This document shows positions 38,301 through 50,125 of a DNA stretch of 64,000 nucleotides, one piece after another. The DNA lies in NCBI GenBank assembly GCA_037349105.1, contig JAYJMM010000020.1:180001-244000 (forward strand), read 5' to 3'. How positions within the stretch are numbered: position 1 is the first letter of the stretch; the number at the start of each line of letters is the position of its first letter. The notes below the pieces were generated by a model. The model did no database searches and was not told the DNA's origin. It was given only the letters and a program-made list of their open reading frames with translations. Position numbers and translations under genes: made by a program. Source of the stretch: Limnomonas spitsbergensis (Eukaryota > Chlorophyta > Chlorophyceae > Chlamydomonadales).

Positions 38301-41090
38301 TCATCCATACCTCACCAGTTCACCCCGATTACGACATCCTCCCACCCCTCTCCTTCACTATCCAAATTGGACTCCGTTATCCTACTACACACACACCCTT
38401 CCCTACGCCAACCCTCTCCACCTCTACTATGGCCCAGACTCATCTCGATAGGGCATTTGTCTACCGACCCAATGGCACCTACGTTGGTCACATTATTTCT
38501 GTTTGCCGCCTACTCTGGCTCCGTGCGTGCTATGACCGCATCCGCACCACACACCCAATTGACTTCGCACGCCTCACTGACGGGTCCTTCGCACACGATC
38601 TTGCCTCCTTACTCCTCCGTTACCGCCTCTCCAATACCTCTCCCCCACGCCCCAACATTACCTCACGCACTGGCAAACATTCACCACTACTCCCACCCCC
38701 TGCCATCAATGCCCATTGGGTCACTCCTGCAAGCCTCCACACTGATATCTCTGCTATCATGCCCCTCACGGCCACCGTTTCTCTTCACCCCTCTCTGTCC
38801 CGTTTTCAGCCCTTCAATATTTCTCACTTCGTGAGAAAGACTGCTTATTTGGGGCTCTCTATCAACCTTATTCCACCCCTTGGACAGGCACCTCCTTGGT
38901 TGAGCTAGTTGAGCCTCCTTTTTCAGGTCCTGCACTGCTCAAGGCTATCCGATGGTCGTTGGCATCACTTCAAAAACAACCCCACATACCTACATCAACC
39001 TTCATCGTTGTTCCCAATTGGAAACAGGCCAAATTCATGACCCTCCTCAAATCAGGCCATCGCCATATCTCTTACACCAACCTCCACCACACCCATTTAC
39101 CTTTCTTCCCCCCGACCATCTCACTCCGGCCGATATTGCTAACGCAGGCATGCCGAAATTTGACCTTCTCCTCCTCATCATCTCCAACACTCTTGGGGAC
39201 ACAACCCGTACTTTCCCATATATTGCTCCCACTTTGGCCCCGGGCTCCTCCCACCCTTCTCGCTACTTGCTCCCTCCCGGTTTTGGCCAGGCAAATCTCC
39301 TTCCTCTGCCCACCACAATCCTTGCACCTCCACCCTCAGCCCAGCCAAACCCGACAACCCCTCCACCCTACGCCCCCTCCTACCCCCTCCGTTGGCACGA
39401 TATACCGGCATATTACACCGATGGCTCGGCCCTATCTACACCTGGCAAAGGGACAGCCACGGGTGCGGCCTTCTATTGAACTCAAGACACCACTACCTAC
39501 ACAGTCCACCCCGATGGCCGGGCTGAAACCAACACTATTACACGGGCTGAGCTTGCTGGCATCCATGCTGCCCTCACACATGCCGCCTTACACCACACCG
39601 GTGATCTTACCATTTTCTCAGATTCCTTGGTTTCTCTCTATGATACGCAGAAGGCCCTTCGCCACCCGCACACTTTGCTTGAATATAAGCACGCCCCCCT
39701 TCTCCTCGACATTTGTGCCCTCATCCTTACCAGGCTACGCCTCCGCCACCATTTTCGCCTGTACAAGGTCAAATCTCACATCGGCATCATTGGCAATGAA
39801 CTTGCAGATAAGGGTGCTGCACTCGCCCTCCAATCCCCCGACCAATGCGACTTCACATGCACCTCAGATGTCCAACACTTAGCACACCTACCTGCATGGC
39901 CATGCCTCCCTCCCCCCCATGACACGGACGAACCGTGGTTTGCATCAGACCTTACCCATTCTTTGAAGGAACACATGTACCGAAACTGCCCCCTTCTAAC
40001 AGATGGTCCTACTTCTCCCCCTCTGCCCTTGCGCTATGTCCGCATGCAAGTCCTCGTTGCCTCTGCCCTCGCCTCCTACCTTCCCATCTTATGGCACATG
40101 GGTCTGCCCTTTAGTGGTATTCGCAACATCCTCAAATCGCGCACCAATACCCTGTGGACTGCATCTACAGCCATGCATATGAACCGCCCTTACAAAACAG
40201 CTGTAGGCACTCGCACCACCCCCCACTGTCCCATATGCTCCCATCCCAATGATACCCCTGGCCATCTTTTAGGCGGTTGTGCTCATTCCTCCATGTCCGC
40301 CTCATACATTGCTCGACACAACCGAGCTGTATGCATCATCCAAACTGCTATTGCTAATGGCTCCCTAGGCTCCTCTTTTACTATCATGGATGCCACTTGC
40401 CCGTGCTAACCTTCCCTTCGGAGTCTATGACACCCGTCTTCCACGTTGGCTAGTGCCCCGACGACCCCCCACTTTCCCTGACACCTTTGATTACTGTAAC
40501 AAACTGCGACCGGATTTGCTTATTGTCCAAGGTCTCCCACATTCCGAATTCCTTCGTCTTTACCGCGCTGGTCAACTCTCTAGCTCACAAACTATGTCTC
40601 GGCTCCAGAGGACTTGCACTGTCCACGTAGTTGAAGTCGGTTACACCTCCGAATTTTCTTTCGAACAATGCCATGCCCGTAAATCAGAACAACATTTACA
40701 ACTTATCCTTCTCCTCAAACATAATGGTTGGACAGTTTCCTTGGCACCCGTTCTCCACCCTGCCCTACCACCTGATCCTTCGCCGACCGTGCCCATCCCC
40801 CCCCTCATCCTTCCCCGCCTTCTTCTCATACACATATCATCCTTCTGGGAACCGCAGGCTTCCTCTTTCGTCCTGCCGATAAAATCCTCAGCATGCTCGG
40901 TGTCTCCAAACACGACATCTCCTCCGTCCTCAGCCGTCTCACGAAGCATACCATACGCTGCCATATAAACATCCTTCGTCAGCGTCGCCATCTGGAAAAC
41001 TCCCCTGCCCATTATTGTCCGGTACCCCTTGACGACCCTCCTTAACCACCAGGTTTTTTGTCTCCCGGTGTACGGCATTTAAAATCCCGT
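35389..41090 (+). pseudogene. LINE reverse transcriptase, RNase H and C-terminal region
   Basis: RT blocks: K-A-F-G-P-D-G-I-P-N-E-L (35,760s), R-P-I-G-M (35,947), A-L-Y-I-D-F-S-S-A-F-N-T-I (motif A, about 36,145), G-T-I-Q-G-D-T-L-P-P and F-A-D-D-V-A-L-L (motif C, about 36,495). The longest open piece is 36,077-38,908. RNase H is broken: Y-T-D-G-S at about 39,415, a TGA at 39,477, then E-L-A-G-I-H and F-S-D-S-L-V, and K-V-K-S-H-I-G-I-I-G-N-E-L-A-D-K-G-A (about 39,765-39,820). A Cys/His cluster C-P-I-C...H-L-L-G-G-C follows near 40,230. The TAA at 36,014 falls in a conserved RT stretch. Some pieces remain readable only in shifted frames. Confidence 0.88.
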
Positions 41091-41116
41091 ATTCCTCAAG
41101 CCACGCTCAGGCGTTT

Positions 41117-41133
41117 TCTTTCTTTCTTTCTTT
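41117..41133 (+). repeat. (CTTT)n tail at the LINE 3' end
   Basis: Four TTTC/CTTT units follow the last LINE-like sequence. Short simple repeats are common as LINE 3' tails. Confidence 0.5.
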
Positions 41134-41136
41134 CGA

Positions 41137-41765
41137 CAAATACCTGTTGTTCTTTCATGTCTGACGAAATCAATCACATTTGTATGCACACCAGGCCAAT
41201 CTACTACCCCCACTAGCCAGGCCGGTGGACCCTGACAACATGGAGTTACCGGCAGATTTTGAAGGGGCTTCAAATTTGAGGATCTTCCTAGGCTGTTATG
41301 GTCTCGACTCTCATAGGTTCAAGACTCTATGAATTTGTATTGGGGGTACATGTCAAGTCTCTTCAGGGTTTTTTAAGCTTACATTCCTTCGTCGGAAGGG
41401 TTTTTGAATTTTGTCTAGCAAGGTCGTATTAAGTTCAATACATATGTTGTTTGGTATTTTTAGGATTTTCTAGGATCTTCAGGATTTCTGGGAGTTGCAC
41501 AACTTAGTTTAACAGGTTTCTTTCATGACTTTTTGTGGAATCTCCATATCCTTAACATCCTTCATTCACAACAGGGCCGTGAGGTGTAAAAGTCCGGCCT
41601 ACCGTCAAGAGATGTGTGTCATCTTAAATGCCAAGCTGGCACTTCATGGCCATGCCACACAACTTAGGGTCTTTAATTGAGGGTTAAACCCTCAAATCAA
41701 AGTCCTTTATGTTATCCCCAATGTAGTCCATGGATAGGCACCTGAGCTTGGGAGCTTGTATTCCA
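41137..41765. other. AT-richer DNA without recognisable gene
   Basis: I see no coding or RNA signature. The composition is clearly lower in GC than the LINE and the giant element. Confidence 0.4.
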
Positions 41766-41774
41766 CACACGGTT

Positions 41775-41965
41775 TTACCCAGGGTTACCCAGTACGGCCG
41801 TATTGGCCAAAATCCCGTCCCGTATCCCGTACCGTACCGTACTGCTTGCCTGTACCGTACCGTTTGGAACTACCGTATTGTCCATTTTCTTACTAGCACA
41901 TCCCATAATGTCCATACCGTACCGTACCCGTACCGTACCGTTTGACCGTACCATATTCCGTACCG
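41775..41965. repeat. CAGGGTTACCC / GTACCGTACC repeat-family copy
   Basis: It starts 'cagggttacccagtacgg' and continues 'ccgtattggccaaaatcccg' as CCGTACCGTACC-type repeats. Read in reverse it matches the right end of the 30,827-31,989 insertion. Another diverged copy lies at 43,273-43,450. Confidence 0.7.
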
Positions 41966-42469
41966 TACCATTTCGCCATGGCTGCCGCCGCTGCCGCCGG
42001 CCAGCACCCTGTACAACATTCAACACTTCACAAATCACACATTACATAAATTCATTATCAAATTTTTCCACATACGTTCACACTCAATTATCTAACGTAT
42101 CTTAAAGAATGCCAACACATACGGTGGTAAACGGTCACGGCTCCTTATCCAGCACAATAATGTCCTTCTCCGGGTCAAACCTATCCATACCCGTTCACAC
42201 CCACCGTACAACACACCTGGGATCAACAGTACGTTGGCCGACCTCAAACAGCTTTAGGTGCGTAATGAGGGGCTTGCCCGCCTCTTGGTCTCGGTTCAAC
42301 AGCCAGATCGCTGGGTCTCCCGCGGTCAGCACACCATGTTGCACCAGCTGCGCCATGATTACCTATACCTGGCGGAAGAGGAGGAAAACAGCAGGGGAAG
42401 GGTAGGGGTAGAATGGGGCGGGGAATGAGGCGGCCGTGCCGGCTCCAGATTCCGCAACTAGGAACCCCA

Positions 42470-42990
42470 TATTGTAGATCCTCAAAACCTGAACCATCAA
42501 CCCTTAATCACAAATCCTACCCTACATCCTTAACACCACACTCTTAAACCCTAAATCCCTAAACGCTCAACCCTACATGTCCAGAACCGCCGAACCCTAA
42601 GCCGTAAGTCCCCATACCCAAAATCCTACATTCCAAAAGCCTGAATCTCTTGACCCTGATTTCCTGGACCCTCAATCTTTGAGCCCTAAATAACTGAGCC
42701 CCGGACACTAAATCCGTAAAGCCTCCCCTCATGGCATGTCAAGGGTGTAGGAGTTCAGAGACTTATCAGGGATTTAAGATTAAGGGTTTATGAATGCAGG
42801 GTTGAGGGTTTAGGCATTTAGGGTGCAGGATTTGGGAATGTGGGCATCGGAGTTTGAGGATTTTGGGTTTGTGATTTCAGGATTGATGGTTATGGAGCAT
42901 AGGGTTTAGGTTTTATAAACTAAAGGTTCAGGATTTGACTGTGTAGGGATGCGAATTCAGGGATCTATGGTTGAATAATTAGGGTGTACG
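42470..42990. repeat. Degenerate telomere-like repeats, two orientations
   Basis: 42,470-42,720 is full of ACCCTAAA-like words with spacing of about 10-15 bases ('accctaaatccctaaac'). From about 42,750 to 42,990 the complementary type prevails ('gggttgagggtttagg'). The spacing is irregular and words vary, so this is a minisatellite derived from or similar to TTTAGGG repeats and not a telomere. Confidence 0.65.
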
Positions 42991-43555
42991 AAAAAATGTG
43001 GTTTCAATGCCCACCTGCATGGAGCATGGTCAGTGTGCCATCAACCAACATGTATCTAGATGGATTTCCACGAGGTGCATCCTTACCCTTGCCCCTGCTA
43101 CTCCACTGCTGAGCAACCTGAGACGTGTGCAACACTGCAGCAGTATCAGGAGCAGCAACGCCCGGCTGCGGCCTCGGCAACAGTGGCGGCCTGGCTATGC
43201 GGCGTGGCCCTGCCGAATGCGCCGGGCGGCAGTGTCAGTACGACACATGTCACGTGGTGGCCGCCAGGAACACAGGGTACGGCCGGTATGGGCAAAAATC
43301 CCGTATCGTAACGTATTGTACTATAATATATGGATACGGTCCACTATAGTGCATGCCTGAAAATTCATAATTCGTGACCCGTATTGGCTTTCCATAATGT
43401 AGTGTAACATATTGTATTGTACCGTATCATATTGTACATATTGCCGTATTCCGTATCCTGTGTTCATGGCGGCCGCCGCCGGCTGCTCCACAGGTCACGT
43501 CCGTGGCAGAGGGCACTCCTGGGCGGCAGGTCAACGCCGTGGCTACCGCTGCCGC
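42991..43555. other. No recognisable gene; GTACGG-family fragment
   Basis: A short frame (42,998-43,360) has no motif. 43,273-43,450 is a diverged copy of the CAGGGTTACCC/GTACGG repeat family, now AT-richer. Confidence 0.4.
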
Positions 43556-43559
43556 CGCC

Positions 43560-44020
43560 AGCCGGGCTTTTGGAATTAAGGGTTGAGGGTGTGAGGGTTT
43601 ATGGCTCATGTGTGGAGGTTTAGGGATATTCATGGATGAGCAATTGGGGATTTATGGTATAAGAGTGTGTGGTCAGGGGTTGGGTGTGTAGAGGAATGTA
43701 GAGTTGAGGGTTTATGAATTACATGTCGAGGGCATACTGGGGGGGGGGGTAAGGAACGTAGGATTGTGGGTTTAAAAAATGAGGAAACACGATTTACGAA
43801 TGTAGACATCAACACATGAGGTTTTGAGGAGTTGGGGTTCAGGCTTAAGGGATACAAGATTGATGGCTAAGCAAGGTAGGGTTTAGGGAGTTGGGGATAA
43901 GGAGTCTAGGATGTAGGACTTAACATGTGGAGATGAGGATATGGGAATGTAGGGTATTATGAATTAGGGTTTATGAAGGTAGGCTTTAGGGTTTAGGGTT
44001 TAGGTGAATAGGGTGGGAAG
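43560..44020. repeat. Degenerate TTTAGGG-like minisatellite
   Basis: 'agggttgagggtgtgagggt' and 'taggctttagggtttaggg' type words recur on the plus strand. Near 43,985-44,005 there are three nearly perfect TTTAGGG words in a row. Confidence 0.65.
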
Positions 44021-44319
44021 GTTTTACAGGCGCCATGTTTTACGGGCGCCATCCCATCATAGGCGTACCTGTTGACGTTGCGTCTGCCATACGCCCGCCA
44101 TAAATCTAGTGGTCAAAGAATGCGCCATAGCTAGAGATCTCAGAGCGAGGGTGCTTGCGCCTTCACACATGGAAGCCCCACACCTTTTGTGAGTCCTTAG
44201 GGCTGCAGCAGGTTCTCAGTGCCTGCATTCTTGTACCACATGGATAGCTGGCTTACTGCCTCGGTAGTGTGGACCCTTGTACGGCGTTTATACAGCTCCT
44301 GGTGGACAGGAGAGGTTGC

Positions 44320-44323
44320 AAAA
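44320..44323 (-). terminator. Pol III T4 terminator of tRNA-Pro
   Basis: AAAA on the plus strand, read as TTTT directly after the discriminator base of the tRNA on the minus strand. Confidence 0.75.
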
Positions 44324-44395
44324 GGGGGATTGGGCGAATCGAACGCCCGACCTCTTCCACCCTAAGGAAGAATCATGCCACTAGACCAAATCCCC
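44324..44395 (-). tRNA. tRNA-Pro (anticodon AGG)
   Basis: The minus strand folds into a complete 72-base cloverleaf. The 7-bp acceptor stem pairs GGGGATT with AATCCCC. The D arm is GTCTAGTGGCATGATTC-like, the anticodon stem pairs CTTCC with GGAAG around the loop TTAGGGT (anticodon AGG, proline), and the T arm is GGGCG-TTCGATT-CGCCC, which also serves as the B box. The discriminator is C. There is no intron. A TTTT pol III terminator directly follows on the minus strand (44,320-44,323 on plus). The sequence is of the plant tRNA-Pro type. It delivers proline for CCU, and for CCC after A34 modification. Confidence 0.96.
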
Positions 44396-45650
44396 ATGTG
44401 TGTTAGGATATGAACACAACCATATTCAACCATTCAGCCATATTCAACCTAGACAAACATGCAAGAGGTTACTGTGACTGAGTTCAGGACAGGCCTGATG
44501 CAACCCATGCAACGCCCTCATCATGGCCATGCCCAATTCTCAGATCATGCCTATGTCATATTCCAGAACTCAAGTACATAGTACCTGTCTACATGGCTAC
44601 GTACACTGACCTGCTTTCTTCACTTGCGCACAAGTCAATCACATCAGATCGTTGCCATGTGCCTGCGCATGGGATGGCTTGTTGTTATACACATGCATTG
44701 CAGCAGTTTGGCATGCCTGATGATGTGTACACATATGTGTGATCACGTGTAAGGCCTCATCTGTACAGATCTGTCACCTATTTATCTCTTAGATCATGAC
44801 TGATGACAGATCAATGCGTGTCTTTGGCCTGAATGCCGACATTTCCTTGTTGACATGCTCCTTCTTTCACTATTGAATCTCTCATCAGGACTGCATCAAG
44901 GATAGCGCGTATCAATGGGGTTCTTGCTGATTTGAACAATATACAGGCCGGCAAACTATCATCAGAGTGATGAGGGATGTGAGGATCAATGGTCGAATTC
45001 CAGCGACGGTTTCTATGTGTTGCCTCGGGCGCTGAATGTAAATCTGGGACTTCAGCCATGATAATAAGTTGCATTCAATAAACTTGTAGTTGCCCTCTAC
45101 AGTCGGTCGAGTTGGCGATCAATAGATGCACGCACACATACAATTCAAAGACACAAATCCCGCCCCTTAGACAAGTCGTAGACGCAGCAGCAGGGACACG
45201 TCAAGGAGGCATTCAAAGACAAAAGGTAAGTAGCGGCCGGATGGAGAGAGAGATACGCCGCAGATGGCTGACGGGCCTTCGACAGGCTGCAGATTTTTTG
45301 TTTGGTCCTTTCGTACCGGTAAGTTGAGGCAAGCAACAGGTGAATGCGCGCGCCCGGCAACTATCTTGTCTACCTGTTGGCTCCATGTGGCATCACTAAA
45401 TCGAAAATAGAGGAAGAAGTCTTCATGGCCTTTTCTCGTTGATCGCTCAATTTGGGCTCACTTCGAATCGGCGATCACATCGATCAGCCGATATTCGACC
45501 TCGCCTCCCTCGTCAATCAAGCACAACTCACGAACCCATGCACCATAAGCATCAGCAGAGAAGTAGCAGCATCCTTTACTGCCAATGTTGTTCACTTATG
45601 ACCCGCATGTGTCTCACTTGCAAGCATGCGCAGTCCACCAACACACGCAC
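44396..45650. other. No recognisable gene
   Basis: Short frames on both strands lack motifs. I see no further tRNA cloverleaf. Confidence 0.35.
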
Positions 45651-45654
45651 TGCA

Positions 45655-45690
45655 CATGCATGCATGCATGCATGCATGCATGCATGCTAT
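45655..45690. repeat. (GCAT)n microsatellite
   Basis: About eight GCAT units ('catgcatgcatgcatgcatg'). The area up to 46,015 stays rich in GCATGC and CCATGCAT words. Confidence 0.85.
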
Positions 45691-46459
45691 GCCAGCGTGG
45701 CGCATGCATGGCAGCAGAGGCGAGCAGCTAAAGCGAAGGGAAGTGGAGTGCATGCAGCAGACATGGCAGTGCACTAGCTACACTAGCGCTCAGCGGACGT
45801 ATGGAAAGCTCTTCTTGGTGAGTGGGGCAGCTAGCGGACAGACATGTTCATCTTGGTGAATGGCACAACTGGCAGACAAACATGCATGCACATCTCCAGG
45901 GCATGCATACACTCCTACGCTACCATATGCATGAGGGTAACTCCATGTACTCCATGCATACCCCGTATGTATGCCCTGGGCATGCATATGCATGGGCATG
46001 GTCCATACCAGCATGGACCGTGCTCAGTCAACAAGCAGTTTGGAAACAGGTGGGGGGCTTGTTCTTATCGGTGAGGCCCTGTTGTCAGTTCTAGAGCTGC
46101 GGCGTTGGTCCTAAGTAGTCGCTGATGGATTACACATGCTCTTTCTTGATTAGCTTCGCTAGCTTCGCAAGAGCCAACCAAGTTCCGCAATTATTTTTGA
46201 TGGCTTGGTGATTGGCCTTCTTGCCTGAATTACCTGAATGGGGTTACGCTGTGCATCAAGGTATAGGCTAGCAACACACTGCAATGGCAAAACTGCGAGA
46301 GGCTCGCCTAGATTGCGCTGAATGTGCTTTGGATTCCTTTTCTCTCCAATCCTCTGGGCGTACATATGCAATACACAAGTTGCGCAATATTGCAAAAACA
46401 ACGGCAAACCCTTGTTGGGGCATGCACACATAGATGTTCTAACAAGTGGAATTCGCATT

Positions 46460-47170
46460 GTTAACTCGTGGCGGCTCTGACTGGCGGCATGCTGCATAGG
46501 GACATGGGCATTTCCTTTCCTCTGTCAGCATTGCTATGTCTTAGCTGCCGGTTAATAAGCTGTCTTTTGCATCGAGGAGAATTTGTTTGGCGGCATGCTG
46601 TCTTGGTTGGGGTTATCAGGTCTTCAGGGAGGCAGATCGGATTTGGATAATTGGATTGCGGTCGAAGGTGCAAGGAAGTTGATATTCCCTTTCCCTTGCT
46701 GGCCATATCGCAATGTCCTCGCTGAGGTTACTACAAGGATTTTAAGAAGGCAGAGTTCTTTGGACCGCATGCGGTGGACTGTGTAAATAAGTTGACAGTT
46801 TCTATCCTCTAGCACTATAATTGTTGTGTCCCTACTGTGGTCATCTGGGTTTTGACGGAGGCAGCTTTAAACGTTGGTTGACTGTACAAGGACGTTGATA
46901 TATCCTATCCGTCCTCTGCATGCCATATTGCCGCCATATTGTTGTGTGTGTATTTCCTGGTTGGGATGGGATGGGGCTGGATGGGCTGGATGGGTTGGGG
47001 CCGTCTTTTTAATTCAAGCAACTTGGACCATCGACTTGCTGTGCTGCATGGGTATTTCTAGGGGTATTTCCTATCCTTTGGCCGTATTGCCATGCACTAG
47101 ATGGGCTTAGCAGGATATCTTTTCATGCGGCTTTGGCGGCCTGCTATGCCGGAACTAGGGTATTACTATC
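46460..47170. repeat. Degenerate repeats of 'atttccttt...gccatattgc' type
   Basis: A block made of 'ggaagttgatattcccttt' plus 'ggccatatcgcaatgtcc' and its variants recurs near 46,500, 46,670, 46,890 and 47,055 at spacing of about 170-220 bp. There is no coding sequence. Confidence 0.5.
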
Positions 47171-48375
47171 CTTTGGCCGCCCCTAAAAGACTAAGCATGG
47201 CCCGGTTACGGATGGTGGTGGCTGCCTCACTAGACACCCTAGGCGCGTGCAATGCAGTGGCTAAATTAGAGCAGAATTGTAGCTGAGATGTAGCTGAATC
47301 AGAGCTATATGATAGCTGATACAACGTACAACAACCAACGGTGTAAACTAAGCCGTCGCATACTGTAGCTGCTACAACCAGGCTACAACACGTAGTTACT
47401 GCTACAATACGAGTTTTCGTTGCCACGCCGCATCATGTTTCATTGCTACTACGGGGAAAGCACATCACCTCAGTCTCGCCTCATAAATATTAGACTCGGT
47501 GCACCCTCATTGGCGCATACATTTAGTATTCTGTCCAATTAGGAACCACGTGCATTCCTAGTGTGAAGATTTGTGAAGTTTTTACAGTCCAACAGAGCAT
47601 CAGAATTGATGCATGGGACGGCATGTGCCTGTAAACTGGTCCATGCACTTGATACACTAGTAACACTAGATACACTGGATGGGACAGAAAGCGAAGACCA
47701 GTGACCCCCCTGGGCAAGCAACTGTTAGCACACAACCACGACAGTGGCGTGGGAATGAACCCCATAGTGCAGACGATAAGCCCCAGCCATAATGCATGAC
47801 GTGGGTTCAAAATAGTTCGATTGAACACCGCCTAGAGAATTGGGGGGAGACAAAAAATGGCAATTAGGCAATTTGGCAATTTGGATGATTCTCTATTTTG
47901 TAGTGTTCGTATGACAAGGATAGTGAGAGCAGAGAATAAGAGGGAGTGATCGAGGTTGCCAAAGGCATGTGCTCATTACGTTTCACCTATGGGCCATGCT
48001 TAAATGAAGCTCGGCCTCGTCGGCCAACAAAAAGTCAGCTAAGAAAGCCATGGGAGAAGGCTCCAAGAAGAAAGAAAGGTCTGACACCAATCCACCATCG
48101 GACAAAAAACAAGAGCTAAAAGGTCGGGCAACCTGTTTATTCTGCCACTAAAGAGACCAGCCTTTAACAAGCTTAACTACAAATTGCACACAACCAGGGA
48201 AGACAGAAAGTGAGAGGAACACAATTATTAGTTGTCAAATAATAGGCAAAACAAACCCTGAATACAATAAATACAACGGAATGGCAAACCGAACTCCCAA
48301 TGTTCCTGACTGCATAACACAAGCGAAATTAAGGTGTTGCGGGGCTAATTGGCTTCCAGTATGCCGTGCCATCAC
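47171..48375. other. No recognisable gene
   Basis: 'gtagctga'-like words repeat at 47,280-47,410. Nothing else stands out. Confidence 0.35.
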
Positions 48376-48379
48376 TCGT

Positions 48380-48835
48380 GTTACACATCGCCTTATGTAT
48401 GCTCATCAGCTCACATGGGAGGGTCATATCTCACTATTTTGCCACCCCCCCTCTCATACTCTGCGATCACATTGGAAGGCTGGTTGATGTCACATGGGAG
48501 GACCAACTGAATTTTACAGTCCACACAACGCCTAATGTATGCTCAGCAGCTCACATGGGAGGGTCAAATCTCACTATTGTGCTATCACATTTTCCAGGAG
48601 GACGGATGGAACCTTGGTGGTGAAGAAGGCGGCTGCACCAGAAGTGAGTTGAGGAGGTGTCAGGTGGGGCAGTAAGCATACTGGATGGCTGGAAGGCGCA
48701 ACAATATTTCGGGACCTGCCACATGGCAAGTATGCCTAATTTGTTATCGTATGCGCTCCCTTTGTCAGTCCACACATCGGCCTATGTACGCTCATCAGCT
48801 CACATTGGAGGGTCACATCTCACTATTTTGTCAGG
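48380..48835. repeat. Three direct repeats of roughly 45 bp
   Basis: 'atgctcatcagctcacatgg' followed by 'gagggtcatatctcactat' occurs at about 48,397, 48,538 and 48,787 with small changes. Spacing is about 140 and 250 bp. Confidence 0.7.
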
Positions 48836-49945
48836 ATCCCGCCTCTTAACAGCAAGAGCAGACAAAAGGGTAAGAGGCAAGTTCCCAAGGAGAAAGAATA
48901 CAGCAAACTAGACATCATCAAAACGTACCACGTCCTCAAGAAATGCGTACGGTATGTGAAGGACCCTTCGAAGGGGGATTTGAAAAGGCGAACTTCTTTG
49001 CGAACATGCATCGAAAGTTCGATGAAAGCCCGGCCGAAAAAGTGAGTGCCCACCCGGGGTGTGCCCACGCACCCACCCCTATATTTTCAATATCGGACAT
49101 TTCTGCTCAAGGTGGTTGCCCAGGGACCGACGGCCCTTCCTATCTTTCTGACACGAATTTATTTATTAAACAGAGGATTAGGCGAGAGACCGCATGATTG
49201 GCGCACTTCACACGGGGTGTAGTCCCCATTTCTTGCCAATCCCCTATCCCTAGTTCATGAGTCATATCACCATGGGGTCATAACCGGCTGGTAATAAATA
49301 TGTGTCATCATACCCTCCCCCCCATGGCCTTGAAGGTTTGCCACATAAGTTTCCAGAAATCCCACGTCCGGACATCAACACCCAACTTCACCCACACGGG
49401 TGCAATCCTTACGTCTATCTGTTGTCTTCATTGGAATTGAGAGCACAAACCCGCAGCTAGCTGCCCCACAGTCCCACATGTGCTGTGTACGGGCCCCTTC
49501 CCCCTCCACACAGCCCTTCAAAACAGCAAAACACGACAGCCGGTGCTGAGGAAAGGCGCACACCATCCCGGCCATTCTTAGCGTCACGCACACCCCCCAA
49601 GCCCCTAGGCGAGCGACGATGTTTCGCCTCGATCTGAATACGGCCAGCGGATCCGGCCAATAATTAGTCTGTGTCGCGCCAGCACGCTCTCTAGCCCCAT
49701 CCTATCAGGAGTAGTTCGGTCTACCGCCCGTCATCGCCCCGTCAAGAGGTACGGCTGGAGCGAGTGGTCGAAGCTCCCATTAGATCACGCTCTGATTGCC
49801 TCTCGAGGTGGACAACCCCTCCCCTGCCCACCGCCCGGTTGGTATGATGACGCTCTGGGAGACGTCATAATATCTTCAGCTAGCGTCCTGGCGCCTAGAA
49901 AGTGCTGAATTATTGACGGCGCCTTGCCTTGCTCAGGCAAATCAA
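48836..49945. other. No recognisable gene
   Basis: Small frames lack motifs. I looked for missing downstream cyclase exons (the array to the right lacks them) and did not find any here. Confidence 0.35.
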
Positions 49946-49992
49946 GCGTCAGTTAGCTACTTGGCTGGATAGAACAGGTAGCTAACTGACGC
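49946..49992. repeat. Perfect 15-bp inverted repeat at the array edge
   Basis: GCGTCAGTTAGCTAC (49,946-49,960) and its exact reverse complement (49,978-49,992) enclose 17 bases. The tandem cyclase array begins 3 bases later. Confidence 0.85.
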
Positions 49993-50125
49993 ATAGGCAC
50001 ACATCCGTAAACCCGACAATGACATCTAACAACAGCGTGACATCGGAGTGCCACTCGGCACAGTTTTTAAGCCAACTGGACACACTAGATCCACCAGATC
50101 TACTAGCTCTAACCCCATGCCGTAC

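Larger units (their letters stand above)
30780..41136 (+). mobile_element. Degenerate LINE (APE - RT - RNase H), twice interrupted
   Basis: A non-LTR element of about 7.4 kb without its insertions. Pieces: endonuclease start (30,780-30,826), rest of endonuclease and linker (31,990-33,626), and RT, RNase H and C-terminus (35,389-41,090), ending near a (CTTT)n tail at 41,117-41,133. It has in-frame stops at 36,014 and 39,477 and several frame changes (near 32,750, 33,200, 39,110 and 40,385), so it is dead. It is interrupted by a 1.16-kb repeat element and by an LTR dimer. An APE+RT+RNase H layout fits LINE groups known from green algae. Confidence 0.88.

Noticed and set aside
49700..49760. rRNA-like 'accgcccgtcatcgcc' text
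   Set aside because: The short match to the 3' end of small-subunit rRNA has no surrounding rRNA sequence.
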